Under the pieces are notes generated by a model. The model did not search any database and was not told the origin of the DNA. It saw only the letters and a program-made list of their open reading frames with translations. This document shows, in pieces, positions 1 through 8,719 of a DNA stretch of 64,000 nt (position 1 is the stretch's first letter; each line of letters opens with the position of its first letter). The stretch comes from Bellilinea sp034411135 (GTDB lineage Bacteria; Chloroflexota; Anaerolineae; Anaerolineales; Anaerolineaceae). A program made the translations under genes and the position numbers. The stretch is from positions 1-64,000 of the forward strand of contig DAOUMN010000020.1 of assembly GCA_034411135.1 (NCBI GenBank), given 5' to 3'.

Positions 1-57
1 CACCGCTATCAATTCTTGTTCTGTGAGGTGATAATCTCGGGCTTTTGGCATGCCCAT
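1..57 (-). CDS. Transposase N-terminus, partial (IS630-like)
   Basis: Reading leftwards from an ATG at 57 (alternative ATG at 51) gives 19 open codons that run off the window, starting MGMPKARDYHLTEQELIAV. Short basic starts followed by 'YxLTxxEL' resemble the N-termini of IS630-family transposases, which cut and rejoin DNA at TA targets. Only the first residues are visible, so neither the catalytic DDE residues nor the terminal repeat can be checked. The family is inferred from resemblance. Confidence 0.45.
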   Translation of the reverse strand, partial: MGMPKARDYHLTEQELIAV

Positions 58-59
58 AG

Positions 60-167
60 TTTATCACGTTTGTTAAAGTACATTCGACTGATTACTTACC
101 TGCAACCGTCAAAAGCGAGGAAGAAAAACTGCGCGAAATGCTCGATCAGTCTCGCTACACCGATTGA
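60..167 (+). pseudogene. C-terminal gene remnant
   Basis: An open frame without a convincing start runs from just after an in-frame TAG (57-59) to TGA at 165-167. It ends in a charged, helix-like stretch, VKSEEEKLREMLDQSRYTD. The composition is protein-like, but the frame has no ribosome binding site and abuts the divergent transposase start. It may be the tail of a gene broken by insertion. No family recognised; chance is also possible. Confidence 0.25.
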
Positions 168-190
168 ACCGCACCGGGTGCAAATCGGGT

Positions 191-196
191 TATAAT
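191..196 (+). promoter_or_regulatory. Possible -10 box (TATAAT)
   Basis: A perfect TATAAT lies at 191-196. The only TTG-containing hexamer upstream (TTGAAC, 164-169) is 21 bases away, too far for a good -35 partner. It could start a transcript through 231-344 towards the ribokinase operon. Confidence 0.3.
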
Positions 197-230
197 TCCT
201 GTTACCGATATTCCTTTCCTGGAGGTTGGC

Positions 231-344
231 GTGACAGCCAATCCGCAAGCGGTGCTACCAACCGGCGATTTCCAACCTGACGTCCCAACCCAATTTGATG
301 ACCAAACCCGTTTTGTTCTCCTGACAGCGACAAAACGGGTTTAG
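231..344 (+). other. Possible 37-codon leader ORF or relic start region
   Basis: A GTG at 231 preceded by GGAGG (221-225) opens 37 codons ending TAG at 342-344, inside an inverted repeat. Bases 218-239 closely match 419-442, the true start region of the downstream ribokinase gene, including the ribosome binding site and the codons for 'TA'. The peptide resembles no known protein. It is either a decayed duplicate of the operon start or an unimportant open frame. Confidence 0.25.
304..342. terminator. Perfect 13-bp inverted repeat
   Basis: Arms at 304-316 and 330-342 (AAACCCGTTTTGT and its exact complement) surround a 13-base loop. On the plus strand the 3' arm ends GGGTTTAGATGTTTTAT, only loosely T-rich. 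It could be a terminator insulating the downstream operon from whatever lies left, or a leader structure of that operon. Confidence 0.5.
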
Positions 345-433
345 ATGTTTTATCTCCTATTCCGACCGATGACATTTAACTTCCCCAACCTATTCCTATA
401 CCTGATCGCCAGCCAATTCCTGTGGAGGTTCGC

Positions 434-1357
434 TTGACAGCCCGCATCACCGTCGTTGGCAGCATCAACATCGATCTCGTGGTCTTCGCCCCTCACCATC
501 CGCAAATCGGTGAAACGGTGTTGGGCAGCGATTTCAAGACCTATCCGGGCGGAAAAGGCGCCAACCAGGCTGTGGCGGCTGCCCGAGCCGGGGCGCAAAC
601 CACAATGATCGGCAAAGTCGGGCGCGACCCGTTCGGCAGACTGCTGCTCGCCAGTCTCAAGGACAACGGGGTCGAGACGCGTTGGGTCAGCCAGTCAACT
701 GGCGCGCCAAGCGGCACCGCCTTGATCACCGTGGATGAACGGGGCAGCAACACCATCGTTGTCGTACCGGGCAGCAACGGCGAATTGAAACCTGCCGATC
801 TGGACGCTGCCGCCCGCGCTATCCGCGCCAGTGACATACTGGTCATGCAGCTCGAAATTCCGCTAGAGACGGTCATTCACGCCGCGCAACTGGCACGCCA
901 GGCAGGCGTGTCCGTGCTGCTCAACCCTGCGCCCGCCCAGCCGCTGCCCGCAGAACTGCTTCAATTGGTCGACTTCCTGGTGGTCAACGAGGTCGAAATT
1001 GCCAGCCTGAGCGGGCATTCTTCCACCACACGGTCAGATTACATTGCCGCTGCCCGCACACTGCCCCTGCCACCCTCCGCCGTGATCTTCATCACCCTTG
1101 GCGGTCAGGGCGCCATGGCGGTCAACGGCAGCCAGACCATTCACCTGCCCGCCTTCAATGTTCCGGCGGTCGATACGACCGCCGCCGGTGATGCTTTTGT
1201 CGGCAGTCTGGCAGCCGCGCTGGCAGAAAAATGTCCTCTGAACACCGCACTGCGCCGCGCCAACGCCGCTGGCGCGCTTGCGGTGACAGTCGCCGGAGCG
1301 CAGCCCTCGCTGCCTTACCGCAAACAGATTGATATCCTGGCTAATTCTGCTCAATAG
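434..1357 (+). CDS. rbsK: Ribokinase (PfkB family)
   Basis: Phosphorylates ribose to ribose 5-phosphate with ATP in the cytoplasm. The N-terminus shows the PfkB signature region (VVGSINIDLV, then YPGGKGANQAVAAARAG). The C-terminal signature DTTAAGDAFVGSL carries the catalytic Asp and anion hole (GAGD-like, here AAGD). At 307 residues it has the normal ribokinase length. The start is taken as TTG at 434 because TGGAGG (423-428) lies five bases upstream; GTG at 422 would overlap that site. It is first in an operon with a BMP/NupA-type importer and an N-glycosidase-like enzyme, so it probably handles ribose released from nucleosides. Another PfkB sugar or nucleoside kinase is possible. Confidence 0.88.
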   Translation: MTARITVVGSINIDLVVFAPHHPQIGETVLGSDFKTYPGGKGANQAVAAARAGAQTTMIGKVGRDPFGRLLLASLKDNGVETRWVSQSTGAPSGTALITVDERGSNTIVVVPGSNGELKPADLDAAARAIRASDILVMQLEIPLETVIHAAQLARQAGVSVLLNPAPAQPLPAELLQLVDFLVVNEVEIASLSGHSSTTRSDYIAAARTLPLPPSAVIFITLGGQGAMAVNGSQTIHLPAFNVPAVDTTAAGDAFVGSLAAALAEKCPLNTALRRANAAGALAVTVAGAQPSLPYRKQIDILANSAQ

Positions 1358-1408
1358 CACTTTGTTTGTCCCTTCAAACCATTTGATGCATCACGAGGAG
1401 AGAAAACC

Positions 1409-2443
1409 ATGAAAAAGAGCCTGTTCATTCTACTGATCATTGCCATGCTCGCCAGCCTGGCAGCCTGCGCCCCTGCCACCAGCAATCCGGAACAACCCAA
1501 ACGGGTGGTGTACCTGATCAACGGCGCGCTGGGCGATAACGCCTTCTATGATTCCGGCAAGGCAGGCATCGACAACCTGCAAAGCCAGTATGGCGTGGAG
1601 ACCCGCACCATCGAGTGCAACTTCGACGCCGGTAAGTACGAACCCTCTCTGCAAGCTGCGGTGGACTATGCCGACGTGATTTTTGTCATTTCCTACGGCT
1701 TTGAGGATCAGCTCAAGGAATTTGCCGACAAGTACCCTGACAAAATTTTCGTCAACATCGACACGGTAGTCGAAAATTCCAAGAAAACCATCACCTCGGT
1801 GGACTTCATCGAGGAAGAGAGCGCCTATCTGGCAGGCGTGGTTGCTGGGCTTGCTACGCTGGATACCAGCATCGCCAACATCAACCCGGACAAGATTATC
1901 GGTGTGGTCGGCGGGGATGTTGACCCGGTGGTGAACGCATTTGTTTTTGCCTACGAGAACGGCGCAAAATCCATCGACCCCGAAATCAAAGTCGAGAAGA
2001 AATCGCTTGGTGGGGCATGGGATGATTCCGCCAAAGGCAAGCAGGCTGCCCTGCAGCTCTACGACCAGAAAGCCGATGTGGTCTTTCAGGTGGCGGCTGC
2101 CGCCGGTATTGGCGTGCTGCAAGCCGCGCGCGAGCGCCAACTGTATGCCATCGGCGTGGATACCAACCAAAACGACCTGGAACCGGGTTACGTGATTGCC
2201 TCAGACATCAAAAACGTAGGCAAAGCCATCGAAGATGTGTACAAGACCATCAACGAAGGCACCTACAAACCCGGGCAGGTGTTGAATTACGGCATTGCCC
2301 AGGGTGGGGTAGACATTGCGCTCGAAGCCCAGGTGCCGGTTCTGCCGCAAGCCATTGTCGATCAGGTATTGGCACTGCGCCAACAGATCGTTGACGGCTC
2401 GCTGCAGGTGGAGATGTACGCCGGACAGGACGTGTGGAGATAA
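1409..2443 (+). CDS. BMP family ABC transporter substrate-binding lipoprotein
   Basis: Extracytoplasmic lipoprotein that captures substrate for the importer encoded next. The signal peptide ends in lipobox LAAC with the modified Cys at residue 20. Mature sequence fits the BMP/PnrA family: GALGDNAFYDSG near the start, FVNID, VGGDVDP, AAAAGIGV and GVDTNQND are the usual ligand-pocket segments. PnrA and related Bmp proteins bind purine or pyrimidine nucleosides, so a nucleoside is the likely ligand, supported by the ribokinase upstream. The start has GAGGAGAG eight to ten bases upstream. At 344 residues it is the family's usual size. Confidence 0.9.
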   Translation: MKKSLFILLIIAMLASLAACAPATSNPEQPKRVVYLINGALGDNAFYDSGKAGIDNLQSQYGVETRTIECNFDAGKYEPSLQAAVDYADVIFVISYGFEDQLKEFADKYPDKIFVNIDTVVENSKKTITSVDFIEEESAYLAGVVAGLATLDTSIANINPDKIIGVVGGDVDPVVNAFVFAYENGAKSIDPEIKVEKKSLGGAWDDSAKGKQAALQLYDQKADVVFQVAAAAGIGVLQAARERQLYAIGVDTNQNDLEPGYVIASDIKNVGKAIEDVYKTINEGTYKPGQVLNYGIAQGGVDIALEAQVPVLPQAIVDQVLALRQQIVDGSLQVEMYAGQDVWR

Positions 2444-2514
2444 ACTGAACCGTAAAGCATGATCAGAGGCTGCCGCGGTTGGCTTCCGGGCAGCCCTTTT
2501 CGCAAAGGGACAAC

Positions 2515-4044
2515 ATGGATGAATTGATCCACATGCAGCAGGTGGTCAAAATTTACCCACCCAGCGTGGTAGCGTTGGATGACGTTTCCGTTTCCTTCCA
2601 GCGGGGCGAGATTCACGCCGTCATCGGTGAAAACGGCGCTGGCAAAAGCACTTTGATGAAGGTACTGTATGGCTTGACACATGCCAATTCGGGGCAAATT
2701 CTTTACAAAGGCAAATCGGTTCATTTCCGCCAGCCGGGCGAAGCCATCGCCGCAGGGATTGGAATGGTGCACCAGGAGATTGTGCTCATCCCGGAATACA
2801 CCGTTTGGGAGAACATCATCCTGGGGGTCGAGCCGGTCAACCGACTGGGTAAGATCGACCGCCAACGCGCCCGCCGCCAGGTGCAGGACAAAATCGACGA
2901 GTTCCAGTTCAACCTGGATGCCGATGCACGGGTGGAAAACATTTCGGTCGCCGCCCGCCAGAAAGTGGAAATCCTTACCCTGCTCTACCGCAATGTTGAG
3001 GTGCTGATCCTCGACGAGCCGACCGCCGTGCTCACCCCGCAGGAAATTCCGCAGTTGTTTGCCGAACTCAGTCGCTTGCGCGACAACGGGCATACCATCC
3101 TGTTCATCTCCCACCGCCTGGAAGAAGTGCTGGAGTTGAGTGACCGCATAACGGTCATGCGCAAGGGAAAAGTGGTCGCCACCGTTGATAAAAACAGCAC
3201 CAATCGCGCTGAACTGGCGCGCATGATGGTGGGACGGGATGTGCTCTTCAACAGCCGGCGCATACCGCAGCCGCCCGGCGAGGTGGTGGTTCAAATCGAA
3301 AACTTGAGCCTGCGCGAAGACCACGGGCGCATCCGCCTGGATAATCTCAACTTCACCGTGCGCGAAGGGGAAATCGTTGCCGTGGCTGGTGTGGAAGGCA
3401 ACGGGCAATTCGAACTGGTCAACACGATCATGGGCTTGCAGCAGCCCACCACCGGCAGCATTCTGGTCGCCGGGAAGGATATCACCCACGCGCCGATCAT
3501 CGAACGGCGCAAACGGATTGCCTTCGTCCCTCAGGACCGCGGCAAGATGGGCGCCAGCCTGTCCGCGCCGGTCTGGGAGAATGCCATCATGACCCACCAC
3601 CAGCTGGACACACGCTTTTCTGGCTGGGGGGGCGTCTTGCTCAACATGCCCTATGCCCGCCAGTTTACTGCCCAATTGATCGACCTCTTTTCTGTTGTGC
3701 TGCCCTCATCAGGGGCACCCTTCCGCACCCTGTCCGGCGGCAACCAGCAAAAGGTAATCGTCGGGCGTGAGATTTTGCTCGAAAGCCCATTTGTCCTGCT
3801 CGACCAGCCCACCCGCGGACTGGATGTTGGCTCGATTGAATACATTCACGATCAGATTCTGCGCATTCGCGGCGAGGGGCGCGCGGTGTTGATGATCTCC
3901 GCCGACCTGGAAGAGATTTTCCTGCTTGCCGATCGCATTCTCGTCCTGCACCGCGGCCGCTTGGTAGCCGACCTGCCGGTCGAGCAGACCGATCTGCAGC
4001 AGGTGGGTTCACTGATGCTGGAAGGCAACCTGCAAACGCCATGA
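2515..4044 (+). CDS. Double ATPase of nucleoside/simple-sugar ABC importer
   Basis: Energises uptake by the BMP-type importer. It has two ABC domains in 509 residues, as in RbsA/NupA-type proteins. Domain 1 has Walker A GENGAGKST and Walker B LILDEPTAVL. Domain 2 has a degenerate P-loop (GVEGNGQ), signature LSGGNQQKV and Walker B VLLDQPTRGLD, as is normal for this group. Unusually, the domain 1 signature reads ISVAARQKVEIL rather than LSVGxQQ. The ATG at 2515 follows AAAGGGA; an upstream in-frame TTG at 2479 lacks a site. Its stop overlaps the next start (ATGA), showing translational coupling. Confidence 0.93.
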   Translation: MDELIHMQQVVKIYPPSVVALDDVSVSFQRGEIHAVIGENGAGKSTLMKVLYGLTHANSGQILYKGKSVHFRQPGEAIAAGIGMVHQEIVLIPEYTVWENIILGVEPVNRLGKIDRQRARRQVQDKIDEFQFNLDADARVENISVAARQKVEILTLLYRNVEVLILDEPTAVLTPQEIPQLFAELSRLRDNGHTILFISHRLEEVLELSDRITVMRKGKVVATVDKNSTNRAELARMMVGRDVLFNSRRIPQPPGEVVVQIENLSLREDHGRIRLDNLNFTVREGEIVAVAGVEGNGQFELVNTIMGLQQPTTGSILVAGKDITHAPIIERRKRIAFVPQDRGKMGASLSAPVWENAIMTHHQLDTRFSGWGGVLLNMPYARQFTAQLIDLFSVVLPSSGAPFRTLSGGNQQKVIVGREILLESPFVLLDQPTRGLDVGSIEYIHDQILRIRGEGRAVLMISADLEEIFLLADRILVLHRGRLVADLPVEQTDLQQVGSLMLEGNLQTP

Positions 4045-5078
4045 AACAAAAACTGCTCAATGCCGTCATTGGGGTGTTCATCGCACTGCTGCTTGGCGCT
4101 TTGATCCTGGCGCTTCAGGGTTACAACCCGTTCGAGACCTACCAAGCGCTCTTCCGCTATTCGCTGTTTGGCTATTACCCATTTGCCACCACTCTACGCA
4201 ACGCCGTGCCGCTGGTTTTGCCCGGCCTGGCAGCCGCGATTGCCTTTGCATCCGGCGTAATCAACCTGGGGCAGCCGGGGCAGCTGGTGATGGGCGCCCT
4301 GTTTGCCACCGTAGGCGGGCTTTACCTGGATTTGCCGCCCGTGTTGATGATTCCAACCCTGGCACTGCTCGCCATGCTGGGCGGTGCGCTGTGGGCAGGG
4401 GTGGCGGCTTTTCTGCGCCGGGCATTTGACATGAGCGAGTTCATCGTTACCCTGATGCTCAACATGATCGCCGATTTTTTCACCGCCTGGGCCATCACCG
4501 CACCGTTCAAGGACCCGGCAGCCTTCTCCCCCATGACTCCGCAGATCAACCCCAACGGCTGGCTGCCAAAATGGGGTGAATTCAACACCACCATCTTGTT
4601 CATGATCGCCGCGGTGATCCTCGCCTGGTTCGTCTTTAATCGCTGGAAAGCGGGCTACGAATGGCGCATAACCGGGCAGAATGCGCTCTTCGCCCGTCTG
4701 GGCGGCTGCGACATCAACCGCAACTTCATCGCGGTGATGCTGGTCACCGGCGCGCTGGCAGGGCTGGCAGGCGGGCTGGTGGTGATGGGCGGTCCGCATC
4801 GCTTCATCCGCGGGCTGGGTGCCAATTACGCCTGGGACGGGGTAATGATTGCCATTGTCGCCAACAACGGCTTGATCGCCACGCTGCTGTATGGGTTGTT
4901 CTTCAGCGCCATCCAGACTGGTGCGTTGGGGATGGAATTGATCACCAATGTGCCCAGCGAAATTGCCCAGGTACTCCAGGCGGTGCTGGTGCTGGTGATC
5001 GTCGCCAGCCGTGAATACCTCAACACCTCCTTAGAACAAATTACTGCCCGCCGGCGGGCGCGGGAGAAGCGCACATGA
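4041..5078 (+). CDS. ABC transporter permease 1 (BMP/nucleoside type)
   Basis: Integral membrane subunit of the importer; 345 residues with about eight to ten hydrophobic spans. It begins with a short cytoplasmic end and a first span (VIGVFIALLLGALILALQG). The family hallmark GxINLGQPGQLVMGALFA, here after an Ala-rich span, and a Gly-rich segment (ALAGLAGGLVVMGG) identify the BPD_transp_2 family. The start overlaps the ATPase stop by four bases and its own stop overlaps the second permease. It presumably forms a heterodimer with that permease. Confidence 0.92.
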   Translation: MKQKLLNAVIGVFIALLLGALILALQGYNPFETYQALFRYSLFGYYPFATTLRNAVPLVLPGLAAAIAFASGVINLGQPGQLVMGALFATVGGLYLDLPPVLMIPTLALLAMLGGALWAGVAAFLRRAFDMSEFIVTLMLNMIADFFTAWAITAPFKDPAAFSPMTPQINPNGWLPKWGEFNTTILFMIAAVILAWFVFNRWKAGYEWRITGQNALFARLGGCDINRNFIAVMLVTGALAGLAGGLVVMGGPHRFIRGLGANYAWDGVMIAIVANNGLIATLLYGLFFSAIQTGALGMELITNVPSEIAQVLQAVLVLVIVASREYLNTSLEQITARRRAREKRT

Positions 5079-5971
5079 AGATCCTGGTTGGCTTGATCAA
5101 CGGCATGATTTCCGGTGCCACACCCATCTTGCTGGCAGCGTTGGGCGGCTCGTACACCTACTACGCCGGGGTTTTCAACATCGCCATGGAAGGCATGCTG
5201 CTGACCGGCGCGTTCTTTGCCGTTCTGGGATCGTTTTACTTCAACTCCTGGCTGGTCGGGATTGTGCTGGCGGTGCTCGGCTCGCTGCTGCTGGCATTGA
5301 TCTTCATCCTGTTTGCAGTGGTACTTAAGACCGACGAGTTTGTCACCGGCATTGCGCTCAACCTGTTCGCTGCCGGTGCAACGACCTACATGTTGCGCCA
5401 AATCTTTAGCGTCAAAGGTGTATTTGCCAACCCCGGCATTCAGCCCATCCCGGCAGTGCGCATCCCATGGGTCAGCGAGATCCCTGTCCTCGGCGAGATC
5501 CTCTCCGGTCAAAACTTGATGGTTTGGGTGGCACTGGCTGCTACCCTGCTAACCCACTACCTGCTTTTCAAGACACGCTTCGGACTGCGCCTGCGCGCCG
5601 CCGGGTACAATGCCGCCCGGCTGGATTCGAGCGGGGTTCCGTCTGCCCGCATGCGCGCACTTGCGCTACTTGCCTGCGGCGTGCTGTGCGGTTTGGGCGG
5701 GGCGTTCCTCTCCCTGGGTTACGTCAACCTGTTTGCCGAGAACATGTCCGCCGGGCGGGGATGGATTTCGCTGGCAGCCATCATCCTGGTCAATGGCAAC
5801 CCCGTCGGTATTGCGCTGATTTCACTGCTGTTCGGTTTTTCGGATGGTTTGGGCTTGCTACTGCAAGGCTACCAGGTGCCAGCCCAGTTCACCGCCATGG
5901 TGCCTTATCTCGCCACGCTGATCGCGCTGTACTTCTACGCCGCGCGAAAACGGAGGATGAAAACCGCATGA
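5075..5971 (+). CDS. ABC transporter permease 2 (BMP/nucleoside type)
   Basis: Second membrane subunit, 298 residues, shorter than permease 1 as is usual for NupP/NupQ-like pairs. The characteristic segment FNIAMEGMLLTGAFFAVLGS follows the first span, and the conserved GLGGAFLSLGYVNLFAENMSAGRGWISLAA region lies near two thirds of the length. It overlaps permease 1 (ATGA at 5075) and the following glycohydrolase (ATGA at 5968), so four consecutive cistrons are translationally coupled. Confidence 0.92.
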   Translation: MKILVGLINGMISGATPILLAALGGSYTYYAGVFNIAMEGMLLTGAFFAVLGSFYFNSWLVGIVLAVLGSLLLALIFILFAVVLKTDEFVTGIALNLFAAGATTYMLRQIFSVKGVFANPGIQPIPAVRIPWVSEIPVLGEILSGQNLMVWVALAATLLTHYLLFKTRFGLRLRAAGYNAARLDSSGVPSARMRALALLACGVLCGLGGAFLSLGYVNLFAENMSAGRGWISLAAIILVNGNPVGIALISLLFGFSDGLGLLLQGYQVPAQFTAMVPYLATLIALYFYAARKRRMKTA

Positions 5972-7365
5972 TCGACTTACCCAACCCGCTGCCTGCCCGC
6001 GCCTGGCAGATCGACCGCCACATCCGTCTGAATGCCGTCCCGCTCGACCGTCGCAAGCACCCCAGCCAGTGGTACGATAGCCAGACGGTATTCCCCAGCG
6101 GCGATGCGCTGATTGCGCTATTCTGGGATGCGACTGTGCCCGGTTCCGGTGCGCCAGAAATCCCCTACGTGGAGATGGTGCAATCGCGCCACAACCAGGG
6201 CTACGACGTGCGCGCCGCCGAGGAATTACTGCCCCTCGGTTTGAAACTGGCAGCCGAGAGCCGCACCAGCGAACTGCGCGTGCTGACCGCTCGCCTACTC
6301 CACGCGCTGCACAGCGCGCCGCGCCTGCCCGACCATCCTTACTGGCAGTACCGCCACCCGCTGTCCTGGACGGATATCGTGGCAGAAATGGAGCAGCCCG
6401 ATCCAGAACCACAGGCTGGCGCACTGAACGACCTGGAGGAAAAAATCCTGCACGGTTGGCTGGGGCAGCTGGCAGGCGGTAGTTTTGGTACCGCCATCGA
6501 GGGCTACCATAGCGAGCGCATCGCCGCGGTGTACGGGGTGATCGATGCCTACCTGACCCCACCGGAGACCGTCAACGATGACGTGATCTATGAGTTGGTG
6601 CTGCTGGATGTCTTTGAACGCAATGGCCGCCGCCTGAGCGCGGTCGACATCGGGTTAGAATGGCTGCGCCAGATCCCCTTTGGCTGGTCAGCAGAATGGA
6701 TCGCCTTGAAGAACCTGGGCATGGGCATCCTGCCGCCCGACTCAGGCGCATTCCGCAACCCATACAACGACTGGATCGGCGCGCAGATGCGCGGGATGGT
6801 GTGCGGTTTTCTTGCCCCAGGACATCCGTTGGAAGCAGCGCGATTGGCTTACCTTGACAGCAGTGTTTCGCACGCCGCCAATGGTGTGTACGGCGGAATG
6901 TACGCCGCCGTGTTGACCGCCTTGGCATTCGTGCACAGCGATCCGCGCCGGCTGCTCGGCGAAGGGCTGCGTTACCTGCCACAGCATAGTGAATACGCCC
7001 AGGTTGTGCGCCATACACTCTTCCTACTCGAAAGCGAGCCCAATCCGGAGGATGCCTGGCGCGCGCTGGACGCGCGCTTTGAGGAATATAACTGGATCCA
7101 CGCTTATCCCAACCTGGCAGCCGATCTGCTGGCGTTGTGGCATAGCGGCAGCGACATGACAACTGCCTTCCGCTTGCTGGCGCACGCTGGGCTGGATGTG
7201 GACTGCAACGCCGGGCTGGTCGGCTCGGTGCTGGGTGTGATGAGCGGCACGCCGCCGCAATGGGGCGATCCATTAGAGGATACGCTGGAAACGTACCTGC
7301 CAGGAAAGGAACGTCTTTCGATCCACACGCTTGCCAGGCGCACCGCCTGCCTGGCAAGGCAATAG
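5968..7365 (+). CDS. ADP-ribosylglycohydrolase family protein
   Basis: Likely hydrolyses an N-glycosidic bond to ribose. The fold is recognised from GQLAGGSFGTAIEG (residues about 165-178), the metal-site segment NDDVIYELVLLD, an Ala/Gly-rich helix (SHAANGVYGGMYAA) and the late DVDCNAGLVGSVLG segment, equivalent to the DxDxN magnesium site of DraG-type enzymes. The first 160 residues are an extra N-terminal part without recognised domain. It is coupled to the importer by an ATGA overlap, so the substrate is more likely an imported nucleoside or ADP-ribose derivative than a modified protein; this is inference. At 465 residues it is longer than DraG (about 300). The start is fixed by the overlap. 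Confidence 0.82.
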   Translation: MIDLPNPLPARAWQIDRHIRLNAVPLDRRKHPSQWYDSQTVFPSGDALIALFWDATVPGSGAPEIPYVEMVQSRHNQGYDVRAAEELLPLGLKLAAESRTSELRVLTARLLHALHSAPRLPDHPYWQYRHPLSWTDIVAEMEQPDPEPQAGALNDLEEKILHGWLGQLAGGSFGTAIEGYHSERIAAVYGVIDAYLTPPETVNDDVIYELVLLDVFERNGRRLSAVDIGLEWLRQIPFGWSAEWIALKNLGMGILPPDSGAFRNPYNDWIGAQMRGMVCGFLAPGHPLEAARLAYLDSSVSHAANGVYGGMYAAVLTALAFVHSDPRRLLGEGLRYLPQHSEYAQVVRHTLFLLESEPNPEDAWRALDARFEEYNWIHAYPNLAADLLALWHSGSDMTTAFRLLAHAGLDVDCNAGLVGSVLGVMSGTPPQWGDPLEDTLETYLPGKERLSIHTLARRTACLARQ

Positions 7366-7408
7366 TTGCCAGCGCACACCCTGCCGGTGCAATAAGATCA
7401 GGCGGCTA

Positions 7409-8713
7409 CTATACCGTCACCCCGCTGGGCTCCAGGTAAATCGTCTCGGCGTTATCGTCGTATGCCAGCACTTCGGCGTACCGTCCCCAATTGACCACCG
7501 TATCGAGCTGTTTCTCTGCCTCCTCCGGTGGAAACTCCAATTCCAGCGCGGTCTGGATAACATTCCACTTCAGGCGCTGGTTTTCAGCGGATTGCAGCAA
7601 ATTGATAATCCAACGGAACAGCGGCAATCGGCGGATTCGGGTAGCAAAGATCTCCTTGCGTGCCAGAATACTGGCTTCGGCAAACGTTTCACCCAACACA
7701 GTCAGAGTAATATCACCTTTTTGGATGGTGGCAAAACGTAACAATTCGGCTGCCTCGGTCAGGCGCAGCAAATGATCAGAATCGATGGATAATTGTTCCG
7801 CCAGGCGGTAAATATCCGCCCCGTCCTTGTGGTTTTCCGCCAGGTGTTCGAGCATGCCGGTCAGATCGCTGATGGTGATCTCCGGCAGCGGGCGGGTAAT
7901 ACCCGGCTCGCCCGGGGCTGAGCCGAGTTCTTCGGCTTCGGTCATCGTTTGTCCTGCCAGGATGCCGTAAGCACGGTCAACCACCGCCTGGAACTCAAGT
8001 GATTTACGCTGGCGCGGATGCGGCAGGTTGACCTCCAAATCTGCTACCACCCGACCCGGGTTTTTATCCATCACAATCAGCCGGTCTGCCATAAATACGG
8101 CTTCCTCGATGTTATGGCTGACCATCAGGATGGCTCGGGTGGGAATGCTGCCCGTCAACCACAATTCGAGCAACTCGCCGCGCAGCGATTCCGCGCTGAG
8201 CACATCCAGGGCTGAGAAGGGTTCATCCAGGCAGAGCAATTCCGGTTCAACCGCCATTGCGCGGGCAAACCCCACCTTTTGGCGCATCCCGCCCGACAAT
8301 TCGCGCGGGTAGGCGTTCTCGAAGCCGTCCAGACCAACCCGGTCGATCAAGTCAAGCGCCAGACGGCGGCGGTTATCGCTTTCCACCCCGCGCGCCTTGA
8401 GCGCCAGTTCAACATTATCCTGCACGGTCAACCAGGGAAAGAGCGCAAAGGTCTGAAAGACGATCGACGCATGCGGATTGACACCCTTCAGCGCCTGCCC
8501 GCGATAAAACACGCTGCCCTCCGACGCCGGCTGAAGCCCGGCGATGATGCGCAACAATGTGCTTTTCCCACACCCCGAGGGACCTAGCAAAGCAACAAAT
8601 TCTCCCTCCCGCAAGGTCAGGTTAACCTTATCCACCGCAACAAAGCGCTTCTCGCCGCTGCCGTACAATTGGGTGACATTTTGGAGTTCGAGCAGGATAG
8701 GGGTTTCATTCAT
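7409..8713 (-). CDS. ABC transporter ATPase, nitrate/sulfonate type, with AAA-associated domain
   Basis: Supplies ATP hydrolysis for the fused permease encoded just upstream. Residues 1 to about 250 are a complete ABC domain: Walker A GPSGCGKST, Q-loop VFQTFALFPW, signature LSGGMRQKV and Walker B LLCLDEPFSALD. Residues about 285-430 form the 'AAA-associated' C-terminal domain found on some nitrate/sulfonate/bicarbonate ATPases, a predicted regulatory winged-helix-like part. At 434 residues it is longer than SsuB or TauB because of that domain. It starts six bases after the permease stop. The substrate is unknown, and no binding protein is nearby. Confidence 0.9.
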   Translation of the reverse strand: MNETPILLELQNVTQLYGSGEKRFVAVDKVNLTLREGEFVALLGPSGCGKSTLLRIIAGLQPASEGSVFYRGQALKGVNPHASIVFQTFALFPWLTVQDNVELALKARGVESDNRRRLALDLIDRVGLDGFENAYPRELSGGMRQKVGFARAMAVEPELLCLDEPFSALDVLSAESLRGELLELWLTGSIPTRAILMVSHNIEEAVFMADRLIVMDKNPGRVVADLEVNLPHPRQRKSLEFQAVVDRAYGILAGQTMTEAEELGSAPGEPGITRPLPEITISDLTGMLEHLAENHKDGADIYRLAEQLSIDSDHLLRLTEAAELLRFATIQKGDITLTVLGETFAEASILARKEIFATRIRRLPLFRWIINLLQSAENQRLKWNVIQTALELEFPPEEAEKQLDTVVNWGRYAEVLAYDDNAETIYLEPSGVTV

Positions 8714-8719
8714 GTTGAC

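Noticed and set aside
7331..7357. 8-bp inverted repeat at the end of the glycohydrolase gene
   Set aside because: Lies within the coding sequence and is not followed by a T-tract; not counted as a terminator.
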